Positions 21,387 through 27,803 of a DNA stretch of 34,037 bases are shown in pieces. A program made the position numbers and the translations under genes. Positions within the stretch are counted from its first letter, which is position 1. Each line of letters starts with the position of its first letter. Below the pieces are notes generated by a model, which was given only the letters and a program-made list of their open reading frames with translations, had not been told where the DNA came from and did not search any database. The stretch comes from an uncultured Mycobacteriales bacterium (GTDB lineage Bacteria > Actinomycetota > Actinomycetes > Mycobacteriales > CADCTP01), in contig CADCTP010000316.1 in assembly GCA_902805565.1 (NCBI GenBank), positions 1 through 34,037 of the forward strand, in the 5' to 3' direction.

Positions 21387-22471
21387 CCCACACTCTCGAT
21401 GTCGGCCCGTCCGGCCTGTTCGGCGGACGTCCCCGGCCCCCGGCCGGCGGGGCGGGTCCGGACGACCCGATCCCACCGGCAGTGCAGATGTACGAGTTGC
21501 TCTACAGCTCCCTGATCAGCCGGATGATCATCGTGGTCGCGGAGCTGGAAGTCGCCGACACGCTCCGGGACGGGCCGCTGCCGGTGAGCGAGATCGCCGA
21601 GCGGACCGGTACCGACGCGTCGGCGCTGCACCGGGTGCTGCGGGCACTGGCCTCGTTCGGCGTGTTCACCGAGGTGGCACCGCGCACCTTCGGGCTCACC
21701 CCGCTGGCCGCGACGCTGCGCCGGGACGTGGAGGGATCGATGCGGGAACTGGCCCGCTACGTGGGCCTGCCGGAGCGTCAGCAGGCCTTCGGTGCGCTGG
21801 CGCACAGCGTCCGGACCGGCCGACCGGCGTTCGACCACGTGTACGGCACGGACTGGTGGTCCTACTTCGGCGCGCACCCGGAGCTGGCCCGGCTGTTCAA
21901 CCGGGCGATGGGCAGCATGGCCCGCATGGTCAACTCGGCCACCCTGGACGCGTACGACCTGGGCGGGGTACGTCGGGTGGTCGACGTCGGCGGCGGGCAG
22001 GGTCACCTGCTGGCCACCGTCCTGCCGCGCTACCCGGAGATGACCGCGGTGCTGTTCGACCTCCCCCGGGTGGTCGCCGAGGCCGGTGAGGTGCTGACCT
22101 CGGCGGGCGTCGCGGACCGGGTGGAGCTGGTCGGCGGGGACTTCCTGACCTCCGTCCCCGCCGGCGCCGACCTCTACGTGCTGTCCTGGACGCTGCACGA
22201 CTGGGACGACGAGGACTCGGTGACCATCCTGCGCAACATCCGCCGGGCCATGGACGGAGCCGGCCGGTTGATCGTCATCGACGAGGTGATCCCGGAGGGC
22301 GACACGGCCCACTTCGGCAAGGTCGAGGACATCGTGATGCTGGCCCTGCTGACCGGGCGGGTCCGCACCGAGGCGGAGTTCGCGGCGCTGTTCGACGAGG
22401 CCGGGTTGCGGATGGTCGAGACCAGGGCCACCTCGTCCCCCACCAGCGTCATCGTCGCCGTACCCGGGTAG
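21383..22471 (+). CDS. SAM-dependent O-methyltransferase (Methyltransf_2 / COMT-like)
   Basis: The product is 362 aa. An N-terminal winged-helix dimerisation domain (about 35-105: VADTLRDGPLPVSEIAERTGTDASALHRVLRAL) precedes the catalytic domain: RRVVDVGGGQGHLLATVL (motif I, about 201-207), VLFDLPRVV, GGDFLTSVPAGADLYVLSWTLHDWDDE with the catalytic-base His at 272, and LIVIDEVIPEG. These are the features of bacterial small-molecule O-methyltransferases of polyketide and phenolic pathways. In this cluster the 4-hydroxyl of 3,4-AHBA is an obvious acceptor (inference). Third gene of the plus operon, it is followed by two strong hairpins. Confidence 0.93.
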   Translation: MTHTLDVGPSGLFGGRPRPPAGGAGPDDPIPPAVQMYELLYSSLISRMIIVVAELEVADTLRDGPLPVSEIAERTGTDASALHRVLRALASFGVFTEVAPRTFGLTPLAATLRRDVEGSMRELARYVGLPERQQAFGALAHSVRTGRPAFDHVYGTDWWSYFGAHPELARLFNRAMGSMARMVNSATLDAYDLGGVRRVVDVGGGQGHLLATVLPRYPEMTAVLFDLPRVVAEAGEVLTSAGVADRVELVGGDFLTSVPAGADLYVLSWTLHDWDDEDSVTILRNIRRAMDGAGRLIVIDEVIPEGDTAHFGKVEDIVMLALLTGRVRTEAEFAALFDEAGLRMVETRATSSPTSVIVAVPG

Positions 22472-22483
22472 CCGGTCGTTCCT

Positions 22484-22520
22484 GCCGGTGCCCCGCGTTC
22501 CTCGGACGCGGGGCACCGGC
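22484..22520. terminator. perfect 15-bp hairpin between convergent operons
   Basis: Arms at 22484-22498 (GCCGGTGCCCCGCGT) and 22506-22520 are exact reverse complements with a 7-nt loop, 12 nt after the O-methyltransferase stop. It can terminate transcripts from both sides. Confidence 0.85.
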
Positions 22521-22524
22521 GCGT

Positions 22525-22558
22525 GCGGGCGCCCCGGGCGACGGCCCGGGGCGCCCGC
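22525..22558. terminator. second perfect 15-bp hairpin between convergent operons
   Basis: Arms at 22525-22539 (GCGGGCGCCCCGGGC) and 22544-22558 are exact reverse complements around a GACG loop, 12 nt before the stop of the opposing cyclase gene. With the first hairpin this forms a tandem two-stem terminator. Confidence 0.85.
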
Positions 22559-22570
22559 GTCTCCGTCCGG

Positions 22571-23671
22571 TCACTTCTCCAGGCAGAACTCCGAGATCGG
22601 GTAGCCGACGTGGCGGTCCTCGGTCGGCAGGTGGCCCAGCAGTTGGTCACCGGCCCGCAGCTCGGTGACGTTGCGGACCGCGCCGCCCGGGCCGAGCACC
22701 CGCACGTGCCAGTCGTCCTGGACGATGAGGTTGACCCGCTGCCCGGACGGCGCCACCGCGTCGATGGCCAGCAGCGGCCGGGACTCGATCTTCACCCGGC
22801 CCACCGTGACGTTGCGGGTCTGGCCCTTGCTGTCGACGGCCAGGACGGAGCTGCCGTGCTCCAGCTCGCTGAGGTAGTGCGTCCGGCCGTCGCGGGACAG
22901 CGTGTAGGAGTGGATCGCCCCGGCGTTGACCCGGAACGGCCTGGTCGGCATGTACGGCAGCGGGTGGGTCTCGCTGCAGGCCAGGATCATGCCCTTGGAG
23001 TGCGAGCCGACCAGGATGCCCTCGTCCTCCCGGAAGTAGGTGCAGGTGTCGACACAGGCACGGTCGCCCATCCCGATGTGGGCGATGCCCTCCACGGTCA
23101 GCTCGGTCAGCTCCACGTGGCCGGTGCCGCCGCGGACGGCGGCCTGCAGCGCGGTCGCGTCGCCGACCGCCGCCGGCGCCATGAGCACGCCCTCCGAGCC
23201 GTGCTCCAGCACGCCGAAGACGATCTCCGCCTCCTCGACGTCGGCGACCACGGTGATGATGCCGCCCTGGCCGGCGGCCGCGGCCGCCAGCACGATCTCC
23301 AACGGTATCTTCGTCGGGTCGGCGAAGCGGATGACCGTCCAGGGCAGGGTGCGGGCGGCCTCGCTCGCCTCCTCCAGGGTGGCCGCGTCCACCACCTCGA
23401 CGTACCGGCCGAACTCGAGGTCCGGGCGCGCCTGGACCTGCCGGGCGATCTCGGCCGCCGGTGCCTCCAGCACCACGGTGTCGACTCCGTCGAGGTCCTC
23501 GGGCAGCGGCCCGGATCCGGTCAGCAGCACCCGGCGGACGCTCGGCGGCAGCGCCCGCAGCTCCGTCGGATCGGCCGACACGATGCCGTCGACCCGCTGG
23601 TGCAGGGCCTCCTCCACGATCGCCTTCCGGTCGTCGCCGACCGCGCGTACGTCCAGCCAACAGATCTTCAT
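22571..23671 (-). CDS. griH: GriH-type 3-amino-4-hydroxybenzoate synthase (3-dehydroquinate synthase II family)
   Basis: The product is 366 aa. It starts MKICWLDVRAV, the typical opening of the archaeal-type DHQ synthase II family, with RVDGIVSADP, GRYVEVVDAATLEEA, IIPLEI-like PTKIPLEIVLAAA, GSEGVLMAP, GIAHIGMGDRACVDTC, GILVGSHSKGMILAC, and RPFRVNAGAIHSYTL. In Streptomyces griseus GriH converts the C7 phosphorylated amino keto-acid made by GriI into 3,4-AHBA. Because the aldolase gene lies 29 bp upstream and a dedicated aspartokinase is in the same operon, the 3,4-AHBA role is much more likely than archaeal-type aromatic amino-acid synthesis. ATG 23671 has GAGAGGAG upstream. Confidence 0.93.
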   Translation of the reverse strand: MKICWLDVRAVGDDRKAIVEEALHQRVDGIVSADPTELRALPPSVRRVLLTGSGPLPEDLDGVDTVVLEAPAAEIARQVQARPDLEFGRYVEVVDAATLEEASEAARTLPWTVIRFADPTKIPLEIVLAAAAAGQGGIITVVADVEEAEIVFGVLEHGSEGVLMAPAAVGDATALQAAVRGGTGHVELTELTVEGIAHIGMGDRACVDTCTYFREDEGILVGSHSKGMILACSETHPLPYMPTRPFRVNAGAIHSYTLSRDGRTHYLSELEHGSSVLAVDSKGQTRNVTVGRVKIESRPLLAIDAVAPSGQRVNLIVQDDWHVRVLGPGGAVRNVTELRAGDQLLGHLPTEDRHVGYPISEFCLEK

Positions 23672-23700
23672 TGCGCTCCTCTCGGGCGGGTGACGGGCGC

Positions 23701-24516
23701 TCAGGCGTGAGCGGCCGCCAGGTCCCGCTGGGGTTCCCGGGCCGCGCCGGCCGCGGGGTGCACGACGTCGGCGAGCCTGCTGACCAGGGCACTCGGATGG
23801 GCGGCCTGGAAGATGTTGCGGCCCATGGCCACGCCGGCGGCGCCCGCCCGCAGCGCCTGCCGGGTGAAGTCCACGACCGCGTCGGGGTCGTCCCGCCGGG
23901 GGCCGCCGGCGACGAGGATCGGCACCGGGCAGTCGGCGGCGATGTCGGCCAGCTCGGCGACCGTCGCCGGGTGCAGCGTCTTCACCACGTCCGCGCCGAG
24001 GTCGGCGGCCAGCCGGGCGGCGTGCGCGATGAGGGCCGGGTCGTACGGGTCGGCGATCCGCGGACCGCGCGGATACATCATCGCGACCAGTGGAATGCCC
24101 CACCGGTCGCATCCGTCGGCCACCGCCGCCAGGTCGGCGACCTGCTGGCGCTCCCCGTCCGAACCGAGGTTGACGTGCACGCTCACCGCGTCGGCGCCGA
24201 GCCGCACGGCCGTCTCCACGCTGCACACCAGATACTTGGCGTCCGGGTCCGGGGCCTGCACGGTGCTGGCGCTCAGGTGCACGACCAGCGAGGTCTGGGC
24301 GAACCACTGGTGCTGCACGTGCCGGACCGCGCCGCGGTGCAGCACGACGGCGTCCGCGCCGCCCTCGGCCAGCCGGCCGACCAGCCGGTCCATGCCCCGC
24401 CCGGGAATCACCGGGCCGTCGCTGACCGGGTGGTCCAGCGGGACCATCAGCAGCTTCCCGTCGCCGACGCGGAAGAGGCGGCGCAGTCGTACCTGCGCAC
24501 CGAATGTCGTGTTCAT
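23701..24516 (-). CDS. griI: GriI-type 2-amino-4,5-dihydroxy-6-oxo-7-(phosphooxy)heptanoate synthase (DhnA-family aldolase)
   Basis: The product is 271 aa, a class I DhnA/FBA-like TIM barrel: LLMVPLDHPVSDGP (Asp 28, His 29), AVVLHRGAVRHV, VSVHVNLGSDGERQQ, PLVAMMYPRGP (Tyr 148), DVVKTLHP with the Schiff-base Lys at 179, PILVAGGPRRDD and GVAMGRNIFQ. GriI condenses aspartate-4-semialdehyde with dihydroxyacetone phosphate, the committing step to 3,4-AHBA; archaeal relatives make a different DHQ precursor. It lies between the aspartate kinase (39 bp away) and the GriH-type gene, so the substrate supply and both AHBA steps are in one operon. No aspartate-semialdehyde dehydrogenase gene is in the window; primary metabolism must provide it. 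Confidence 0.94.
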   Translation of the reverse strand: MNTTFGAQVRLRRLFRVGDGKLLMVPLDHPVSDGPVIPGRGMDRLVGRLAEGGADAVVLHRGAVRHVQHQWFAQTSLVVHLSASTVQAPDPDAKYLVCSVETAVRLGADAVSVHVNLGSDGERQQVADLAAVADGCDRWGIPLVAMMYPRGPRIADPYDPALIAHAARLAADLGADVVKTLHPATVAELADIAADCPVPILVAGGPRRDDPDAVVDFTRQALRAGAAGVAMGRNIFQAAHPSALVSRLADVVHPAAGAAREPQRDLAAAHA

Positions 24517-24555
24517 GTCCCGTCCTCTCGCTGTACCGCCGATCCGGGTCGCGGG

Positions 24556-25863
24556 TCAGGCGGTGAGCTGATGGCTGCCGTCCGGGGCGGTGTCCTCGCT
24601 CCGGTCGGGCTCGAACGCGCGGTGCAGGCGGGCCACCGCCTCCAGCACCCGCTCCTCGGGCACGAGCACCGAGGTGCGCAGCTGGGTCGTGCACACGTGC
24701 ACCGGCGCGACGCCGATGTCGCCGAGCGTCGCGAGCATCCGCGCGCTGTACTCCGGCCGGTTGAGCAGACCCATGCCGACCAGCGACACCTTGCCGACCC
24801 GGTCGTCGGTCCAGATTCGGCAGCCGACCCGGATCACCACCTTGCGCAGGCCCCAGAGGGCTTCGCGCAGCTGGCTGCGGCGGACGGCGAAGCCCAGCCG
24901 TACCGTGCCGCCGTCGAGCAGCGCCCAGGACACCATGTCCACCGGCACCGCCCGGTCCGCGAGCACGGCCAGCAGCTCGGCGGCCAGCTCCGGTCGCAGT
25001 TCGGGCGCCTGCACCGACAGGTGGGCGACGTCCAGGTCGTGGGTGACGGCCACCGAGTGGCCACTGGCCTCGAGCATGTTGCGGCTGCTCCGTCCTAGGA
25101 TGACCGACCCCGGCCGCCGGCTGAAGGTGCTCCGGACGAACAGGTCCATCCGGTTGAGCGCGGCCAGCTCGACCGCCCGGGAGTGCAGGACCCTGGCCCC
25201 GGCGAAGGCCATCTCGGCCATGACCGCCGGCTCGACGGCCGGCAGGAGCAGGGCGTCCGGCACGACCCGGGGATCGGCGGAGAACACGCCCTCGACATCG
25301 GAGTAGATGTGGCAGCCGACCGCGCCGAGGGCGACGGCGAGCGCGACGGCGGTCGTGTCCGAGCCGCCGCGGCCGAGCGTGACGACGTCGCCGGCCTCGT
25401 CGATGCCCTGGAATCCGGCGACGACCACGACCATGTCCGAGCGGAGCGCCCGCCGGATGCGCTCGGTGTCGACAGCGGCGACGATCCCGGCGCCGTACTT
25501 GCCCGCGACCCGGATGCCGGCCTGGGCGCCGGTCAGGGACACCGCGGGGACGCCGAGGCAGTGCAGCGCCAGTGCCAGCAAGGCGGCCGACTGCACCTCA
25601 CCGGTGGCGAGCAGCTGGTCGAGCTCACGCAGGTTCTGCGCCGGTCCTACCGCGCGGGCGGTCTCCAGCAGCTGGTCGGTGCCGTCGCCGCGGGCGGAGA
25701 CCACGACGACGGTCGGCCGGCCCGAGCGGTGACTCTCCTCCACGAGCCGGGCGACGTGCCTGATCCGCTCCAGTGTGGACAGTGAGCTGCCGCCGTACTT
25801 CTGCACGATGACGCTCATCGGAGCGGGTGCCGGACGGTCGGCGGGCACTTCGATGGCGGTCAT
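24556..25863 (-). CDS. lysC: aspartate kinase, pathway-dedicated copy
   Basis: The product is 435 aa. The kinase domain has VQKYGGSSL (phosphate-binding, about 21-28), VVVVSARGDGTDQLL, GFQGID, LGRGGSDTTAVALAVALGA and CHIYSDVEGVFSADPRVV; two ACT domains follow (about 270-420). It makes aspartyl-4-phosphate, precursor of aspartate semialdehyde for the GriI step. The ACT loop that holds the allosteric S301/T308/T311 residues of Corynebacterium LysC reads VDMVSWALLDGGTVRLGF here (about 308-325), lacking the usual QNVS and TTDIT elements, so it may resist lysine/threonine feedback (inference). ATG 25863 has GAGGAG 10 nt upstream; ATG 25818 is an alternative, closer to the family start. Confidence 0.92.
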   Translation of the reverse strand: MTAIEVPADRPAPAPMSVIVQKYGGSSLSTLERIRHVARLVEESHRSGRPTVVVVSARGDGTDQLLETARAVGPAQNLRELDQLLATGEVQSAALLALALHCLGVPAVSLTGAQAGIRVAGKYGAGIVAAVDTERIRRALRSDMVVVVAGFQGIDEAGDVVTLGRGGSDTTAVALAVALGAVGCHIYSDVEGVFSADPRVVPDALLLPAVEPAVMAEMAFAGARVLHSRAVELAALNRMDLFVRSTFSRRPGSVILGRSSRNMLEASGHSVAVTHDLDVAHLSVQAPELRPELAAELLAVLADRAVPVDMVSWALLDGGTVRLGFAVRRSQLREALWGLRKVVIRVGCRIWTDDRVGKVSLVGMGLLNRPEYSARMLATLGDIGVAPVHVCTTQLRTSVLVPEERVLEAVARLHRAFEPDRSEDTAPDGSHQLTA

Positions 25864-25925
25864 CCCGGTGGATCTCCTCAGCGCTCGACGACCTCTCCGT
25901 TCTATCGAGCGGCGGGGGCGCGAGG

Positions 25926-25943
25926 ATCCCGAGTACGCGGGAT
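25926..25943. promoter_or_regulatory. operator copy 3, perfect ATCCCG-N6-CGGGAT
   Basis: ATCCCGagtacgCGGGAT is a perfect 6+6 palindrome, 62 nt before the aspartate-kinase start on the minus strand. A possible -10 lies at about 25900-25907, which would place the -35 over this site. Confidence 0.72.
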
Positions 25944-25990
25944 ATGGAGGGACGCGGCCGGGGGCGACCCGGGTCCGGTGGTGCCGGGCA

Positions 25991-26008
25991 ATCCCGTGAA
26001 GACGGGAT
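25991..26008. promoter_or_regulatory. operator copy 4, perfect ATCCCG-N6-CGGGAT
   Basis: ATCCCGtgaagaCGGGAT is a second perfect copy, 65 bp from copy 3 and 73 nt before the cupin start. Outer flanks GGCA and TTGCC extend the dyad. Confidence 0.72.
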
Positions 26009-26081
26009 GGTTGCCGCGGCCCGCGCGGGCCGAGGCTGGACGGCAGCGTTGTCCGCCGACCCCGCAGGAGAGCAGGCCACG

Positions 26082-26576
26082 ATGAGCTTCCAGGAGTACG
26101 TCCTCGACCGCGTCACGTACGTGCCCCCCGGGGGCGGTGAGCGGGTGTGGGCCTTCAGCGGCGACCAGTACACGATCAAGGGCGGCGTCTCGGACACCGG
26201 CCCGGGTCTCGGGGTGGCCGAGGCCGTCATCCCGCCGCTGAGCGGCCCACCGCTGCACGTGCACCACCGCGAGGACGAGGCCTTCTACGTCCTGGACGGT
26301 CGGCTGGAGGTGGCCGAGGGCGAGCGCACGCTGGTCGCCGAGGCCGGGTCCTTCGTCTTCACCCCGCGCGGCACGCCACACCGCTTCCGCAACGTCGGCT
26401 CCGACGCCTGCAGAATGCTGCTGCTGTTCGCTCCGGCCGGGTTCGAACGGTTCTTCGCGGAGGTCGGCGTGGCCGTCGTCGACGACCAACCGCCGCCGTC
26501 GCCGGAGCAGTACCCGCAGGACGTGGCCCGGGCGATGGAGATCGCCGCGGAGAAGTACGGGATCGAGCCTGCCTGA
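26082..26576 (+). CDS. cupin-domain protein (quercetin 2,3-dioxygenase-like)
   Basis: The product is 164 aa, a single cupin barrel. Motif 1 is PPLHVHHREDEAFYVLDG with His 59, His 61 and Glu 66 as metal ligands; motif 2 contains PRGTPHRFRN with His 100. The 3-His-1-Glu set is that of quercetin-dioxygenase-like and germin-like cupins. Such proteins may be dioxygenases or isomerases. It is divergent from the aspartate kinase and shares the operator pair, so it belongs to the same regulon. ATG 26082 has CAGGAG and AGCAGG upstream. A dioxygenase acting on the aminophenol ring is possible, but not shown. Confidence 0.87.
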   Translation: MSFQEYVLDRVTYVPPGGGERVWAFSGDQYTIKGGVSDTGPGLGVAEAVIPPLSGPPLHVHHREDEAFYVLDGRLEVAEGERTLVAEAGSFVFTPRGTPHRFRNVGSDACRMLLLFAPAGFERFFAEVGVAVVDDQPPPSPEQYPQDVARAMEIAAEKYGIEPA

Positions 26577-26590
26577 GACCGCAAGCCCCC

Positions 26591-26622
26591 GGACGCCGGT
26601 GCCCGGTCGGGCACCGGCGTCC
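26591..26622. terminator. perfect 14-bp hairpin at the right edge of the AHBA locus
   Basis: Arms 26591-26604 (GGACGCCGGTGCCC) and 26609-26622 are exact reverse complements with a 4-nt loop. It lies between the convergent cupin and SMR-exporter stops and isolates the AHBA locus from the genes to its right. Confidence 0.85.
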
Positions 26623-26627
26623 GCTCG

Positions 26628-26945
26628 TCATCCCTCGACCAGCCGCAACCCGATCACCCCGCCGACGATGAGGCTGAGGAACAGCAGGCGGGCCGCCGAC
26701 GCGCTCTCACCGGACACCACGATGCCGACCACCGCGACCCCGACCGCGCCGATGCCGACCCACACCGCGTACGCCGTGCCGACCGGCAGGGTCTTCAGCG
26801 CCATCGACAGCAGCGCGAGGCTCAGCGCGGCGGTGGCGACGCCCAGCGCGGTCGGCCACACCTTGGTGAATCCGTCGGACCGCTGCAGGGCGGTCGCCCA
26901 GACGATCTCCAGCAGCCCGGCCGTGGCCAGCACGAGCCATGCCAT
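26628..26945 (-). CDS. sugE: SMR-family transporter, SugE/Gdx-like
   Basis: The product is 105 aa with four membrane helices: AWLVLATAGLLEIVWATAL (essential Glu 13), TALGVATAALSLALLSMAL, GTAYAVWVGIGAVGVAVVG and LLFLSLIVGGVIGLRLVEG. The LLEIVWA and GFTKVWP context is that of the SugE/Gdx branch, which exports guanidinium or quaternary ammonium by proton antiport, rather than EmrE. It is 28 bp downstream of the SDR gene in the same direction and so may share its TetR control. No guanidine riboswitch is visible upstream. Confidence 0.88.
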   Translation of the reverse strand: MAWLVLATAGLLEIVWATALQRSDGFTKVWPTALGVATAALSLALLSMALKTLPVGTAYAVWVGIGAVGVAVVGIVVSGESASAARLLFLSLIVGGVIGLRLVEG

Positions 26946-26973
26946 GGATGCTCCTCGGGTCCGGGCGGCCGGC

Positions 26974-27711
26974 TCAGGCCGCGTAGCCACCGTCGACCGA
27001 CAGCGCGGTGCCGGTGACGTACCGGCCGCCGGGGCCGGCCAGGTGGGCCACCATGGCGGCGACGTCCTCGGCGCTGCCGTACTCCCCCAGGGCGGTGAGA
27101 GCGCGCTCCTCGTCGGCCCCCTCGCCGTCGGACGGGTTCATGTCCGTGTCGGTCGGGCCCGGGTGGACGAGGGTCGCGGTGATCCCCCGGGGACCCAGAT
27201 CCCGGGCCAGGCCCTTGGTGAGGCCGGACAGCGCGGCCTTGCTCATCGCGTACAGACTCAGGCCGGGGGCGGGGACACGCTCGGCGATGCAGCTGCCGAT
27301 GCTGATGATCCGACCGCCCGCACCCATGTGCCGGGACGCGGCCTGCGAAGCGAGGAACACCGCCCGCACGTGCACGGCCAGCGTCTCGTCGACCTCGGCC
27401 GGGGTGACGTCCTCCAGCGGTCCGTACGGGAAGATCCCGGCGTTGTTGACGAGCACGTCGAGCCGACCCAGCTCGGCGGCGACCCGGTCGACCGCGCTCA
27501 CCACGGCGGCGGCGTCGGCCATCTCGACCTGTAGGGCCATCGCCCGGCGGCCGGCGGCCTGGATGTCCTTGACGACCGCGGCGGCGCTGTCCTCGGCCCG
27601 CACATAGGTGAGCGCCACGTCCGCGCCGCCGGCGGCCAGCCGGCGCGCCACGGCCGCGCCGATGCCCCGGCTGCCTCCGGTGACCAGGGCGACCTTGCCC
27701 TCCAGCTCCAT
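26974..27711 (-). CDS. SDR-family oxidoreductase (classical)
   Basis: The product is 245 aa. Classical SDR motifs are present: TGGSRGIG (11-18), NNAG (89-92), Ser 140, and YAMSK with Tyr 154 and Lys 158; the C-terminus is GTALSVDGGYAA. It should reduce a ketone or oxidise an alcohol with NAD(P)H. ATG 27711 has GAGGTGG upstream; the longer reading frame up to 27759 runs through the AT-rich operator and is not used. It is divergent from a TetR regulator 92 bp away and co-directional with the SugE-like exporter. SDR plus divergent TetR is a common detoxification pair. Confidence 0.92.
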   Translation of the reverse strand: MELEGKVALVTGGSRGIGAAVARRLAAGGADVALTYVRAEDSAAAVVKDIQAAGRRAMALQVEMADAAAVVSAVDRVAAELGRLDVLVNNAGIFPYGPLEDVTPAEVDETLAVHVRAVFLASQAASRHMGAGGRIISIGSCIAERVPAPGLSLYAMSKAALSGLTKGLARDLGPRGITATLVHPGPTDTDMNPSDGEGADEERALTALGEYGSAEDVAAMVAHLAGPGGRYVTGTALSVDGGYAA

Positions 27712-27730
27712 GTCGAGCCACCTCAATTCT

Positions 27731-27756
27731 GTAGTGATTGATATATAAAGAGTTAC
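27731..27756. promoter_or_regulatory. AT-rich divergent promoter with imperfect dyad (TetR operator candidate)
   Basis: The segment is strikingly AT-rich for this DNA (GATATATAAAG at its centre). GTAGTGATT and AAGAGTTAC are imperfect inverted arms (5 of 9 paired) around it. Its place between the SDR and TetR starts makes it the likely promoter and operator region for both. Confidence 0.5.
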
Positions 27757-27803
27757 CATTCATGCTGGGCAGGCGTCAACGACGAGACACCGGAGGCAGG
27801 TCG

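Noticed and set aside
19161-21476. A 771-aa minus-strand frame antisense to VOC, AMP ligase and methyltransferase
   Set aside because: Long antisense frames are expected at this GC content; the sequence is Gly/Arg/Pro-rich with no domain, whereas the plus strand encodes complete enzymes.
26628-27711. SugE-like exporter and SDR as resistance and tailoring parts of the AHBA cluster
   Set aside because: A perfect hairpin separates them from the cupin gene, they are under a separate AT-rich TetR-linked promoter, and no ATCCCG-N6-CGGGAT copy was seen there.
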